Assembly: GCF_002217285.1 (NCBI RefSeq)
Contig: NZ_MUGW01000026.1
Span: forward strand, 124,001 to 188,000
DNA: 64,000 bases
Direction of reading: 5' to 3'
From: Flavobacterium hercynium
Lineage (GTDB): Bacteria; Bacteroidota; Bacteroidia; Flavobacteriales; Flavobacteriaceae
Made by a program: the position numbers and the translations under genes. Below, in pieces: positions 17,321 to 26,366 of this stretch. The first letter of the stretch is position 1, and every line of letters begins with the position of its first letter. The notes below the pieces were generated by a model. The model was not told the DNA's origin. It searched no databases and worked only from the letters and a program-made list of their open reading frames with translations.

Positions 17321-17334
17321 TTTCGGTATCGAAA
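17321..17334. promoter_or_regulatory. Short dyad between the LytTR gene and the efflux operon
   Basis: TTTCG-gtat-CGAAA forms a 5-bp-arm dyad 16 bp after the regulator's stop, and a directly repeated AGCTGTT follows near 17368 and 17378. These could be binding sites in the efflux operon promoter. LytTR proteins usually bind direct repeats, so the AGCTGTT pair is the better candidate. Confidence 0.25.
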
Positions 17335-17426
17335 TATTCCGTTTGGGTAACTTTATCCCATATTATAGCTGTTTTCAGCTGTTATTTTGCCGTCAAATTT
17401 GATGTATTCATCTAAAATGATATAAA

Positions 17427-18566
17427 ATGACAAAACAGTTTTTTCAAAATAACAAAGCAATTGGCAAGATTGCAGTTTTATTGATAATGATTTCTTTCTC
17501 TTCCTGTGGAAAGAATGGGGCAGATGCGCAGGCAATGGCAGCTCCAAAACCAGAAGTTGACTTTTTACAAACGAATGCTGTAACCGGCGAAGTAGAAAAA
17601 AAATATCCCGGAACAGTAGAAGGAACTGTAAACGTAGATATTAAAGCACAAGTATCAGGATATCTTGAAGCGATTTATGTAAAAGAAGGAGATTATGTAA
17701 CCAAAGGGCAATCGCTATTTAAAATTAAAGGTGATGTATATGTGGAGCAGGTTAATAATAGCCGTGCATCATATAAAAGTGCTTTAGCTAATCAGGCCAA
17801 TGCAAAACTGGAAGTAGAAAAAATTAAACCGCTGGTAGACGGTAAAGTTTTCTCTGATATGCAGTTAAAAACAGCACAGGCAAGTTACGAAGCGGCAACA
17901 GCTCAGGTGGCGCAGGCAAAAGCAGCCTTAGGTTCTTCCCAATTAAATGCTGACTTTTCTTTGATTAAAGCTCCTGTGAGCGGTTACATCAGCAGAATCC
18001 CAAATCGTGTTGGAAATTTAGTTACCCCAACAGATGCTGTACCGTTGACCGTTTTATCAGATATCAATACTGTTTTTGTATACTTCTCACTAACAGAAGC
18101 CGATTATCTTGCTTTCTCCAAAGATTCAAAATCAAATCAGTCCGTAAGTTTAATTATGGCAGATGACAGCGAATACGAGCAAAAAGGAAAGCTGGAAGTT
18201 GCGAGTGGAAATATCGATCGTGCAACAGGAACAATTGCTTTAAAAGCTATTTTCTCAAATCCAAAAAAACAATTGCGTTCCGGTGGTTCAGCACGTGTGA
18301 TTCTGAACAAAAGTTTGTCTTCGGTAATAACCATTCCAATGGCGAGCGTAAAAGACATTCAGGATAAATTTTTTGTTTTTGTTTTAGGAGAAGGAAATAA
18401 AGTTTCCATGGTTCCTATCGAAATTGCAGGAAGCGCAGGATCTGATTACTTCGTAAAATCAGGTTTAAAACCAGGAGACAAAGTAGCCTTAAATTCTATC
18501 GATGTACTTTATGATAGTATGGAGGTTGTTCCAAAAACTGCTGCTAATAAAGTAAGCAGCAAATAA
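17427..18566 (+). CDS. RND efflux periplasmic adaptor, AcrA/MexA type
   Basis: This 379-residue lipoprotein links the inner-membrane pump and outer-membrane channel of a multidrug RND complex. The signal ends in ISFSSCG, giving a lipid-modified Cys27. Lipoyl halves are visible at VDIKAQVSGYLEAIYVKEGDYVTKG (about 70-94, residues VSGYL and GDYV) and at SLIKAPVSGYISRIPNRVGN (about 172-191), separated by a helical hairpin at about 105-165. It is the first of three tightly spaced genes (29 bp to the pump, then 2 bp to the channel). Confidence 0.9.
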   Translation: MTKQFFQNNKAIGKIAVLLIMISFSSCGKNGADAQAMAAPKPEVDFLQTNAVTGEVEKKYPGTVEGTVNVDIKAQVSGYLEAIYVKEGDYVTKGQSLFKIKGDVYVEQVNNSRASYKSALANQANAKLEVEKIKPLVDGKVFSDMQLKTAQASYEAATAQVAQAKAALGSSQLNADFSLIKAPVSGYISRIPNRVGNLVTPTDAVPLTVLSDINTVFVYFSLTEADYLAFSKDSKSNQSVSLIMADDSEYEQKGKLEVASGNIDRATGTIALKAIFSNPKKQLRSGGSARVILNKSLSSVITIPMASVKDIQDKFFVFVLGEGNKVSMVPIEIAGSAGSDYFVKSGLKPGDKVALNSIDVLYDSMEVVPKTAANKVSSK

Positions 18567-18595
18567 TTTTAGATATAATATAAAATAACATTTCC

Positions 18596-21500
18596 ATGTT
18601 AAAGAAAATAATAGACAGGCCAGTATTGGCTACGGTTATCTCCATTGTTCTGGTGATATTGGGGATCATAGGTCTTACCAGATTATCCGTAACGAGATTT
18701 CCTGATATTTCACCGCCAACTGTTATGGTAAGTGGTTCATATCCGGGAGGAAACAGTGAAACCGTTATTCGTTCTGTGGTTACGCCATTAGAAGAACAGA
18801 TAAACGGAGTAGAGAATATGCAGTACATAAAATCTACTGCCAGTAATGATGGAACTTTTTCGATTAGTGTAATTTTTAAACAAGGTGTTGATCCTGATCA
18901 GGCTGCGGTTAACGTACAAAACAGAGTACAGCAGGCAACACCAAAATTACCGCAGGAAGTTATCCGAATGGGACTTACGACTTCTAAGCAACAAAATAGT
19001 ATGATTGTTATCTTTAACTTATACACAGAAGATAACAAAAAATACGATGAATTGTTTTTGCAGAATTATGCCAACATCAACCTGGTTCCGCAGTTAAAAC
19101 GTGTATCAGGAGTAGGGCAAGTTCAGATTTTTGGACAGAAGGACTATTCCATGCGAATTTGGTTAGATCCCCGAAAAATGGCAAGTGCAGGATTAATTCC
19201 TTCAGATGTTACACAGGCGATAGCAGAACAAAGTTTAGAATCGGCTCCGGGGAAACTGGGTGAAGAATCTACAGCAGCTTTAGAATATGTAATTCGGTAC
19301 AAAGGGAAAAAGAACAAACCGGAACAATATGAAAATATTGTCGTTAAAAATAACGGAAGCAATGTTTTAAGATTAAAAGACGTTGCCCGCGTAGAATTTG
19401 GTTCGATTTCGTATAGCGGTGACAATAAGTCAAGTGGAAAAAATGCTGTAACAATGGCGATTTTGCAAACTTCGGGTTCTAATGCAAACGATATTGAAAT
19501 TGGAATTAATAATGAAGTAGAAAGACTGTCAAAATCTTTTCCTCCGGGAATAAAGTATGTCAACGTTATGAGTACTAAAGAAAGATTGGATGAAGCGACA
19601 GGACAGGTAAAATCGACTCTATTTGAAGCTTTTATTCTGGTATTTATCGTAGTATTTATTTTCCTTCAGGATATTCGCTCGACGATCATTCCGGCAATTG
19701 CCGTTCCGGTAGCGATTGTAGGAACATTTTTCTTTCTTTTAGTATTTGGTTTTACGATCAATATTTTGACGCTTTTTGCCTTGGTTCTTGCCATCGGAAT
19801 TGTGGTCGATGATGCTATTGTGGTTGTAGAAGCCGTACACAGTAAAATGGAAGAAGATGCAGGGATTTCGGCTAAAGAAGCCACACACAGTGCTATGGCA
19901 GAAATTACAGGAGCAGTAGTTTCGATTACGTTAGTAATGTCGGCAGTATTTATTCCAATTGGTTTTATGACCGGATCTTCGGGGATTTTCTACAAACAAT
20001 TTGCTTATACATTGGCAATCGCCATTATCATTTCCGCAGTAAATGCCCTTACGCTTACTCCGGCATTGTGTGCGCTTTTGTTAAAGAATCATGGAGCAAA
20101 ACATGGAGATCACGAAGATAAATCGACTTTTAAGCAACGTTTCTTTATAGGTTTCAATAAAGGTTTTGATAATCTAACGGGTAAATACATTAAAGGAGTT
20201 CGTTTCTTAATAGGAAGAAAATGGCTTGCCGCAGGATTAGTTACCGGAATTACAGCTATTGCCATTTATATGATGATGTCTACACCAAAAAGTTTCGTGC
20301 CGCTGGAAGACGACGGATTTATGGTGTACAGTTTATCGATGCCTCCTGGAACTGCACTGGACAGAACGACTGAAGTAGTTACAAAAATGGAAGCCGTACT
20401 TGGTACAGTAGAAGCAATTGATAATAATACAAGTATTACTGGTTTTAATATTTTGAGCAACAGTGCCAGTCCTGCTTATGGTTTAGGATTTATAAAATTA
20501 AAACCTAAAAAAGACAGAGGAGCTGTTAAGGATATTGATGAAATCATGAATATCGTAAATGGCAAATTAGCTTTTATAAAAGAAGGATCAATCATGGTAT
20601 TCAGAATGCCTCCGGTTGAAGGTTTTGGAGTAACAAGTGGTGCCGAAATTGTATTGCAGGACAGAATGTCGAGAAGTCCGGAAAAGCTAAAAGCAATGTC
20701 TGATAAAGTAATTGGTCAGCTTATGCAACAACCCGGAGTACAATATGCTTACACAACTTTCAGAGCAGATTATCCGCAGTTAGAATTAGAAGTTGACGAA
20801 GATAAAGCACGTCAGATGGGCGTAAATATGCGAGAGCTTTTAGGAAATATTCAAACGTATTTTGCCGGAGATCAATCAGCAGATTTTTCAAGATTTGGTA
20901 AATTTTACAGAGTCAATGTAAAAGCTGATGGTGTTTTTAGAATGGATCAGGATGCTTTTAATGAAATATTTGTTAGAAACGCTGATATGCAAATGGTTCC
21001 TGTAAAATCAATTGTAAAACTGCATAAAGTTTATGGACCTGAATCAGTAAATCGTTATAACCTTTATAATTCTGTAAATATTACAGCAATGGCTTTGCCT
21101 GGTTATAGTAATGGACAGATTATGGATAATTTAGAAAATGTTTTAAATAAACTTCCATCTGATTACAGTTACGAATGGACAGGTTTAAGTTTAGAGGAAA
21201 AAGCGGGAGGAAGTCAGACTGTCGCCATCTTTGGATTGTGTTTACTGTTTGTATTCTTTTTATTGGCTGCTCAATACGAAAGTTATTTGTTGCCTCTTGC
21301 TGTATTGCTTTCAATACCAACAGGAATTTTGGGTGCCTTTGCAGGAATTAAAGCGGTTGGATTAGACAACAACATTTATGTTCAGGTCGGATTAATTATG
21401 CTTGTCGGGCTTCTCGCCAAGAATGCGATTCTTATTGTAGAATTTGCATTGCAAAGACGCCTTGCCGGATTAAGTATTGTTGAAGCTGCGATTGAAGGAG

Positions 21501-21751
21501 CAAGATCAAGGTTACGACCAATTATCATGACTTCCTTGGCCTTTATTGTAGGTATGATTCCGTTAATGTTTGCTTCAGGAGGAACAGCAGTTGGTAACCG
21601 ATCAATCAGTGTCAGCGCATCGATCGGAATGTTTAGTGGGGTTGTTTTAGGGATTTTTGTTATTCCGTTGCTTTTTATTGTATTTCAGTATTTACAGGAA
21701 AAAGTATCAGGTAAAAAAATCGCAGTTCAAGTTCAAACAATAAAAGAATAA
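18596..21751 (+). CDS. RND multidrug efflux permease, AcrB/HAE1 type
   Basis: The 1051-residue inner-membrane transporter is full length for the HAE1 family. It begins MLKKIIDRPVLATVISIVLV (helix 1), and the helix-4 proton relay reads LVLAIGIVVDDAIVVVEAVH (two adjacent Asp at about 404-405). GIFYKQFAYTLAIAIIISA and VGLIMLVGLLAKNAILIVEFA mark later helices, the latter being the helix-10 signature with the catalytic Lys. Two large periplasmic porter loops separate helices 1-2 and 7-8. Substrates are probably hydrophobic compounds, but this cannot be read from the sequence. Confidence 0.93.
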   Translation: MLKKIIDRPVLATVISIVLVILGIIGLTRLSVTRFPDISPPTVMVSGSYPGGNSETVIRSVVTPLEEQINGVENMQYIKSTASNDGTFSISVIFKQGVDPDQAAVNVQNRVQQATPKLPQEVIRMGLTTSKQQNSMIVIFNLYTEDNKKYDELFLQNYANINLVPQLKRVSGVGQVQIFGQKDYSMRIWLDPRKMASAGLIPSDVTQAIAEQSLESAPGKLGEESTAALEYVIRYKGKKNKPEQYENIVVKNNGSNVLRLKDVARVEFGSISYSGDNKSSGKNAVTMAILQTSGSNANDIEIGINNEVERLSKSFPPGIKYVNVMSTKERLDEATGQVKSTLFEAFILVFIVVFIFLQDIRSTIIPAIAVPVAIVGTFFFLLVFGFTINILTLFALVLAIGIVVDDAIVVVEAVHSKMEEDAGISAKEATHSAMAEITGAVVSITLVMSAVFIPIGFMTGSSGIFYKQFAYTLAIAIIISAVNALTLTPALCALLLKNHGAKHGDHEDKSTFKQRFFIGFNKGFDNLTGKYIKGVRFLIGRKWLAAGLVTGITAIAIYMMMSTPKSFVPLEDDGFMVYSLSMPPGTALDRTTEVVTKMEAVLGTVEAIDNNTSITGFNILSNSASPAYGLGFIKLKPKKDRGAVKDIDEIMNIVNGKLAFIKEGSIMVFRMPPVEGFGVTSGAEIVLQDRMSRSPEKLKAMSDKVIGQLMQQPGVQYAYTTFRADYPQLELEVDEDKARQMGVNMRELLGNIQTYFAGDQSADFSRFGKFYRVNVKADGVFRMDQDAFNEIFVRNADMQMVPVKSIVKLHKVYGPESVNRYNLYNSVNITAMALPGYSNGQIMDNLENVLNKLPSDYSYEWTGLSLEEKAGGSQTVAIFGLCLLFVFFLLAAQYESYLLPLAVLLSIPTGILGAFAGIKAVGLDNNIYVQVGLIMLVGLLAKNAILIVEFALQRRLAGLSIVEAAIEGARSRLRPIIMTSLAFIVGMIPLMFASGGTAVGNRSISVSASIGMFSGVVLGIFVIPLLFIVFQYLQEKVSGKKIAVQVQTIKE

Positions 21752-21753
21752 TA

Positions 21754-23163
21754 ATGAAATCACTATATAAAATAGGAATGGTTTTGCTTACCGGAACGAT
21801 GATGACATCGTGCGTGGTAGGAAAAAAATATTCCCGTACAGAATTAAATGCTCCGGAAAAATTTCGAGAAGAAATTGCAGTTACTGGAGATACGGTTATA
21901 ATGCCGTGGAAAAGTTATTACAAAGATCCTCTTTTGGTTAGCCTTATTGAAAAAGCGTTGGTTAAAAATAATGAAGTTGTCATTGCCATGAAAAGTATGG
22001 AGCAGCTTGATCTTAGTTACAAACAAGCAAAGTTAGGTTTGCTACCAACACTTGATTTTGATGCTGGAGCAAGCCGATCGTATCAATCTAAAAATTCCTT
22101 AAATGGCTCATTAAGTGCGCAGTTTATTGGTAAGGATTATATGGATGACTATAATGCTAATCTGCGCATGTCGTGGGAAGTTGATATTTGGGGTAAGGCG
22201 ACAATGCAGAAAAGAGATGCTAAAGCGGCTTATTTTGCTCAAAAAGAAAATCTTTCGGCTTTAAAAACGCGAATTATTGTTCAGGTTGCTCAGGCTTACT
22301 ACAATCTTTTAGGTTTAGACGAACAGCTGAAAATAGCAGAGAAAAACATCGAATTAACCAGCAATACGTTAACGATGACACAGTTGCAGTATAATTCAGG
22401 TTCCGTTAGTTCTCTGGCTGTCAATCAGACCGAAGCACAAAAGAAAACGGCTGAATTATTAGTGCCTTTAGCTAAAACAAATATCGCTATTCAGGAAAAC
22501 GCCTTGCAGATTTTATGTGGTGAATATCCGGATCGTATTGAACGTTCCGGGAATATAGATGCTGCTGAAATTTCTGTTGAATTTTCGGCCGGAGTTCCTG
22601 TTTCGCTTTTAAGCAGAAGACCTGATGTAAAAGCTAGTGAATACGCAGTAATGTCTGCCACTGCAAAAACCGGACTGGCAAAAGCAACGATGTATCCGAC
22701 TTTGAGTTTAAGTCCTTCGGTTGGTGTAAACTCATTTGAATTTGACAATTGGTTTAATTTCCCTGGTTCTGTTACCAAAACAATTGCGGCGAATCTGGCA
22801 CAGCCTATTTTTAGAAAAAAAGCATTAAGAACAGCTTATCAAGTAGCGGTCTTGGAACAGGAAAAAGCAGTTGTTCAATTTAAACAGTCTTTTATTACGG
22901 CTGTTGGTGAAGTAAACGATGCGATGGTACGAGTAAAATATGCAGATGAACGTATTGTTTTAGCCAAAGAAAAAGCAGCATCATTAGAAAAAGCAACTTC
23001 AGATGCTTCTTTGCTTTACAAAAGCGGAATGGCAAATTATCTGGAAGTTATAACGGCTCAGAACAGTTCACTTCAAAATGATCTTGATGTCGTAACGATA
23101 AAACTTGAAAAATTAAATGCAGCGATAAATCTGTATCGCGCTTTAGGCGGCGGGGTAGAGTAA
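21754..23163 (+). CDS. Outer-membrane efflux channel lipoprotein, NodT/OprM type
   Basis: This 469-residue lipoprotein forms the trimeric outer-membrane duct of the efflux complex. The signal peptide ends in GTMMTSCVVG with the lipidated Cys at residue 20, and YSRTELNAPEKFRE follows as in the NodT family. Two OEP domains (about 60-245 and 270-465) have the coiled-coil repeats LDLSYKQAKLGLLPTLDFDA and SRRPDVKASEYAVMSATAKT. The start is 2 bp after the pump's stop, so translation is coupled. A bidirectional terminator closes the operon at 23189. Confidence 0.9.
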   Translation: MKSLYKIGMVLLTGTMMTSCVVGKKYSRTELNAPEKFREEIAVTGDTVIMPWKSYYKDPLLVSLIEKALVKNNEVVIAMKSMEQLDLSYKQAKLGLLPTLDFDAGASRSYQSKNSLNGSLSAQFIGKDYMDDYNANLRMSWEVDIWGKATMQKRDAKAAYFAQKENLSALKTRIIVQVAQAYYNLLGLDEQLKIAEKNIELTSNTLTMTQLQYNSGSVSSLAVNQTEAQKKTAELLVPLAKTNIAIQENALQILCGEYPDRIERSGNIDAAEISVEFSAGVPVSLLSRRPDVKASEYAVMSATAKTGLAKATMYPTLSLSPSVGVNSFEFDNWFNFPGSVTKTIAANLAQPIFRKKALRTAYQVAVLEQEKAVVQFKQSFITAVGEVNDAMVRVKYADERIVLAKEKAASLEKATSDASLLYKSGMANYLEVITAQNSSLQNDLDVVTIKLEKLNAAINLYRALGGGVE

Positions 23164-23188
23164 TCGTCATCTTAATCGTTGAAAGTTA

Positions 23189-23231
23189 AAAATCCACCAG
23201 TTTTGCAGATCGCATTGCTGGTGGATTTTTT
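23189..23231. terminator. Bidirectional terminator between the efflux operon and the leftward gene
   Basis: AAAATCCACCAG (23189-23200) pairs with CTGGTGGATTTT (23218-23229), with T runs on both strands. It serves the convergent channel gene and the gene ending at 23258. Confidence 0.85.
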
Positions 23232-23257
23232 ATTTATAATAATGAAGATAACTTCTT

Positions 23258-24574
23258 TTACCAAATTAACGGTTCATTATCAGTTCTAAACAGGTATCTT
23301 TTTTCATCAATAACTGGTAAATTTGTAATAAGGTAAGGGTCAACACGCATGTTTTTGCCTTCAACAGGTACCACATCTTGCCAACGTAGTAAGATTATTT
23401 GTCCTGAAAATGTACCAACAACAATATGCTGTCTGTCAGGAGCAACATCTATCGACATGATTGTACCACCAAGATGTACATAAGATGCTTCTTGATCTGT
23501 AATTTTTAACCACAAATAACCATCATTTGAACCAAGATAGAATCCTCGAGCTGATGGATAAATACTAAATATCCATCTTCTGTCATCAACAACAAAAATT
23601 TTCTCGCTATCCATACTATAACCGGAAGCTTGCAAACCTTCAATATCATTAACGAATACGCCTAAAGTTGAACTATGCGAAAAATGACAAGAGCTTAAGG
23701 CAAGTAAAGGTTGGTTAGTTCTGTAATTGAAACAAACTTTATGAGGATAAGAAGAGCGTGGTTCTATATTAGCCGTTTCTACCCATTTTCCATTTTCATT
23801 CTTAAGTACAATATGATAGGAACTTTGCGATCCAACTACAATATATTTGTCGTCAGGTGAAACTGCGGCATTTGGATAATGAAGAAACATTTCTTCTTCT
23901 TCCTCGTCCTCATCTTCTTCTTCCTCATTTTCATCTTTGGGATAGGCATGTATTACTTCGAAACCATCTTCATTAAGTATAAAAATTTCTCCGTAAGTAA
24001 CTAATACTACTTGTTTTCCTGTAGAGAAAACCTCAATACTTTCATATTGGTGTTCTTCAAAAGTAGTACCGTATGGTATACTAAATGTTGATACAATTGG
24101 CCCATCCCAACCTTCGTGCACATCAATTTTTGTGAGATGAACTTTTGCAAAATATTTCTTGTCGTCAGAAAAGCCATATCCAATTAAACCATCTACCAGT
24201 GTTATTTCATCGTCTTTGATGATGTAAACACCTTGCCAGTCATAATAATCTCCAATTTTAGCAACTATACGATTGTCTTGGAGTATTGCTACTTTTCGAA
24301 CTTTTTGCCACGTTGCATCATCTAGAAGATTAAATAAGGGATCATTATCAGCTGGAAATAATTCGCGAAATTCTTTATGTTTACCGTTTTTATTATGTTC
24401 GATAAGTTCCTCCAGGACATATTCTGCCATATCTCTTCTGGTTTCTTCCGGACATTCTGTTGTTGGATTTTCTTTATTAATATAGATAATATCCAGCCAT
24501 TCATTAATAGCGGTTTTGTATTCGTGTCCTTCGTTTTTCCAACGTTCAGACGCTTCTTGTAGATTTTTCATCAA
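23258..24574 (-). CDS. Cytosolic beta-propeller-like protein with an acidic tract, function unknown
   Basis: I do not recognise a named family. The 438-residue protein has no signal peptide or membrane helix. Residues 1-80 are helical and contain pairs such as EWLDIIYINKENP, while the rest carries repeating phrases like AAVSPDDKYIVVGSQS, PLLALSSCHFS, and SIDVAPDRQHIVVGTFSGQI, the pattern of WD40/quinoprotein-type propeller blades. Near residue 215-230 there is a run of Glu and Asp (DENEEEEDEDEEEEE) that probably forms a surface loop. It stands alone between a terminator at 23189 and a 271-bp upstream gap, so the context gives no clue to function. Confidence 0.7.
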   Translation of the reverse strand: MMKNLQEASERWKNEGHEYKTAINEWLDIIYINKENPTTECPEETRRDMAEYVLEELIEHNKNGKHKEFRELFPADNDPLFNLLDDATWQKVRKVAILQDNRIVAKIGDYYDWQGVYIIKDDEITLVDGLIGYGFSDDKKYFAKVHLTKIDVHEGWDGPIVSTFSIPYGTTFEEHQYESIEVFSTGKQVVLVTYGEIFILNEDGFEVIHAYPKDENEEEEDEDEEEEEMFLHYPNAAVSPDDKYIVVGSQSSYHIVLKNENGKWVETANIEPRSSYPHKVCFNYRTNQPLLALSSCHFSHSSTLGVFVNDIEGLQASGYSMDSEKIFVVDDRRWIFSIYPSARGFYLGSNDGYLWLKITDQEASYVHLGGTIMSIDVAPDRQHIVVGTFSGQIILLRWQDVVPVEGKNMRVDPYLITNLPVIDEKRYLFRTDNEPLIW

Positions 24575-24783
24575 AATTTTGGTATAATTTTTATTGTTAA
24601 TATTTGGTATGTTTTTTATAAACAGATTTTATTTAATTTTATTATATAACAGGATATATCTGGTTATTATGACTGAATTGGAGATAGTTGCGGGTTAGAG
24701 CTTAACATGTTGAAATATAGTACTGTAGTGTTGTTTTTAATGTTTTATATCGCCTATTTTAGAAAAATAAATTATTAACAAAA

Positions 24784-24820
24784 AAATCTCCCTTATCAAT
24801 TTTTATGATAAAGGAGATTT
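24784..24820 (-). terminator. Terminator after the EptA gene
   Basis: On the minus strand AAATCTCCTTTATCA pairs with TGATAAGGGAGATTT (one mismatch) and is followed by a T run. It lies 26 bp beyond the stop of the gene at 24846. The gene-free stretch 24575-24845 holds nothing else I can identify. Confidence 0.75.
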
Positions 24821-24845
24821 CAGGTTATTCTATTTGATTTTGTGA

Positions 24846-26366
24846 CTATTTAAAAATATTCAATTCTTCGTTATAGATTGGACTTTGAATATTCAGGAAT
24901 TTTAAAACACTATGAAAAACATGACCTTGTGATAGCACTTCTTTCTTTTTCAATTGTTTAGAATTATCAGATACCCAAACAATAAAAGGGATTTCATACT
25001 GTTCTTTAGGAGCAATGCTCATAGGAAGTCCATGCATGTACAGATTTTTTTCGCCTAATGATTCACCGTGATCAGAAACAAAAAGCATGGTACTATTATA
25101 GTCTTTTAATTGTTTCAGGTTTTCAATTACACTGTGAAGAATGTAATCGGTATACACAATTGTATTGTCATAAGCATTTAATAACTCTTCTTGTGAACAA
25201 TTCCCTAATTCGACACTATTACAAACAGGTCTAAAAGTTCCAAATGGAGAAGGATATTTCTTGCTGTATGTAGGTCCGTGGCTAGTACTGGTATGCAGGA
25301 CGATTAATATTTTATTTTTGGTACTTGCCAGAATTTGTTCTTTAAGTCGGGTGAGTAAAATTTCATCATAATCACAGCCTACACCTTTACAATTTTGCAT
25401 TAAGGCCGTTCTGTCCTGATAATTTTTTATATGAACAGGAGGTTCTCCCCAGTTTGTGGTTCTCCATATTACTTCTACATTATTTCGGTACAAATAGTTA
25501 GGTAGAATTTCATATAAATCATTGGTTTGCTTGTGTTCTAAAATAGCTTTTACACCTGCAGTAGTGTAAGTTGCAGAAGATACAGCATTAAAATGAGATA
25601 AATTTTCTGTTTGAGAAAGATACGGATTGGTGTCTTTCTTATATCCGTACAAAGAGAAATTCTGGCTTCGTGCAGATTCGCCAATTACTAAAACAACTAC
25701 CGATTTTTTATTGTCTTTTATTACGGCATCAGGCAGTAAAATTTCTTTTTCATTCTTCTTATGTTGGTGAATATAGAATAGGGAAGTATTTACTGAATAG
25801 GACCAGGGCATAGCAAGTCCGCCTAAAGTTTTTGAATTTTTATCGATCCATAACCAGTTACTGGCATTTACAAAAACCAAAATCAATACAAATAATAAAG
25901 TAAGTGAACAAGTAGTTAAAAACTGTTTGCCTGTTGCTTTAACCGTTTTTATTTTGATAATAAAAATACTTGGAATGATTCCGAACAATATTAAGTACAC
26001 TATCAACTTAATAGAAAAAAAACTGCTGGACTCGTCATAATTGGTATTGAGTATGTTACCAATCATACTTTCGTCTATAATAACGCTATAGGTATTAATG
26101 AAATAAACGGAAACTGCATTGATAAGAAAAAACAGTACAAACAATAACCGCGCAACAAAATTGGAAATAAACAGAAAGATATAAAAGACTAAAAAATTTA
26201 GAACAAGCATTAGAATAACCAAACTAACAATCGTCAAAATACCATTAAAACTTTTATAGTCAAGATTATCAAAGACAAAACGAAAGAAAGGAAAATGAAA
26301 GAATAAAAAATTGAAAAAACTTAGCAATAATGCAAAATGAATTGTTTGAAGCTTATTTTTTAACAT
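24846..26366 (-). CDS. eptA: Phosphoethanolamine transferase, EptA-like (lipid A modification)
   Basis: The 506-residue inner-membrane enzyme transfers phosphoethanolamine, in this family usually onto lipid A, which lowers surface charge and gives polymyxin resistance. Five membrane helices occupy residues 1-165. A periplasmic sulfatase-fold domain follows with GESARSQNFSLYGYKKDTNP (around 228-247, metal-binding Glu), SSATYTTAGVKA (around 265, with the nucleophilic Thr region), HTSTSHGPTY (around 360) and VSDHGESLGE (around 455, metal-binding Asp and His). It overlaps the upstream PAP2 gene by 14 bp, so both are translated together. Acceptor and position on lipid A are inferred. Confidence 0.88.
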   Translation of the reverse strand: MLKNKLQTIHFALLLSFFNFLFFHFPFFRFVFDNLDYKSFNGILTIVSLVILMLVLNFLVFYIFLFISNFVARLLFVLFFLINAVSVYFINTYSVIIDESMIGNILNTNYDESSSFFSIKLIVYLILFGIIPSIFIIKIKTVKATGKQFLTTCSLTLLFVLILVFVNASNWLWIDKNSKTLGGLAMPWSYSVNTSLFYIHQHKKNEKEILLPDAVIKDNKKSVVVLVIGESARSQNFSLYGYKKDTNPYLSQTENLSHFNAVSSATYTTAGVKAILEHKQTNDLYEILPNYLYRNNVEVIWRTTNWGEPPVHIKNYQDRTALMQNCKGVGCDYDEILLTRLKEQILASTKNKILIVLHTSTSHGPTYSKKYPSPFGTFRPVCNSVELGNCSQEELLNAYDNTIVYTDYILHSVIENLKQLKDYNSTMLFVSDHGESLGEKNLYMHGLPMSIAPKEQYEIPFIVWVSDNSKQLKKKEVLSQGHVFHSVLKFLNIQSPIYNEELNIFK

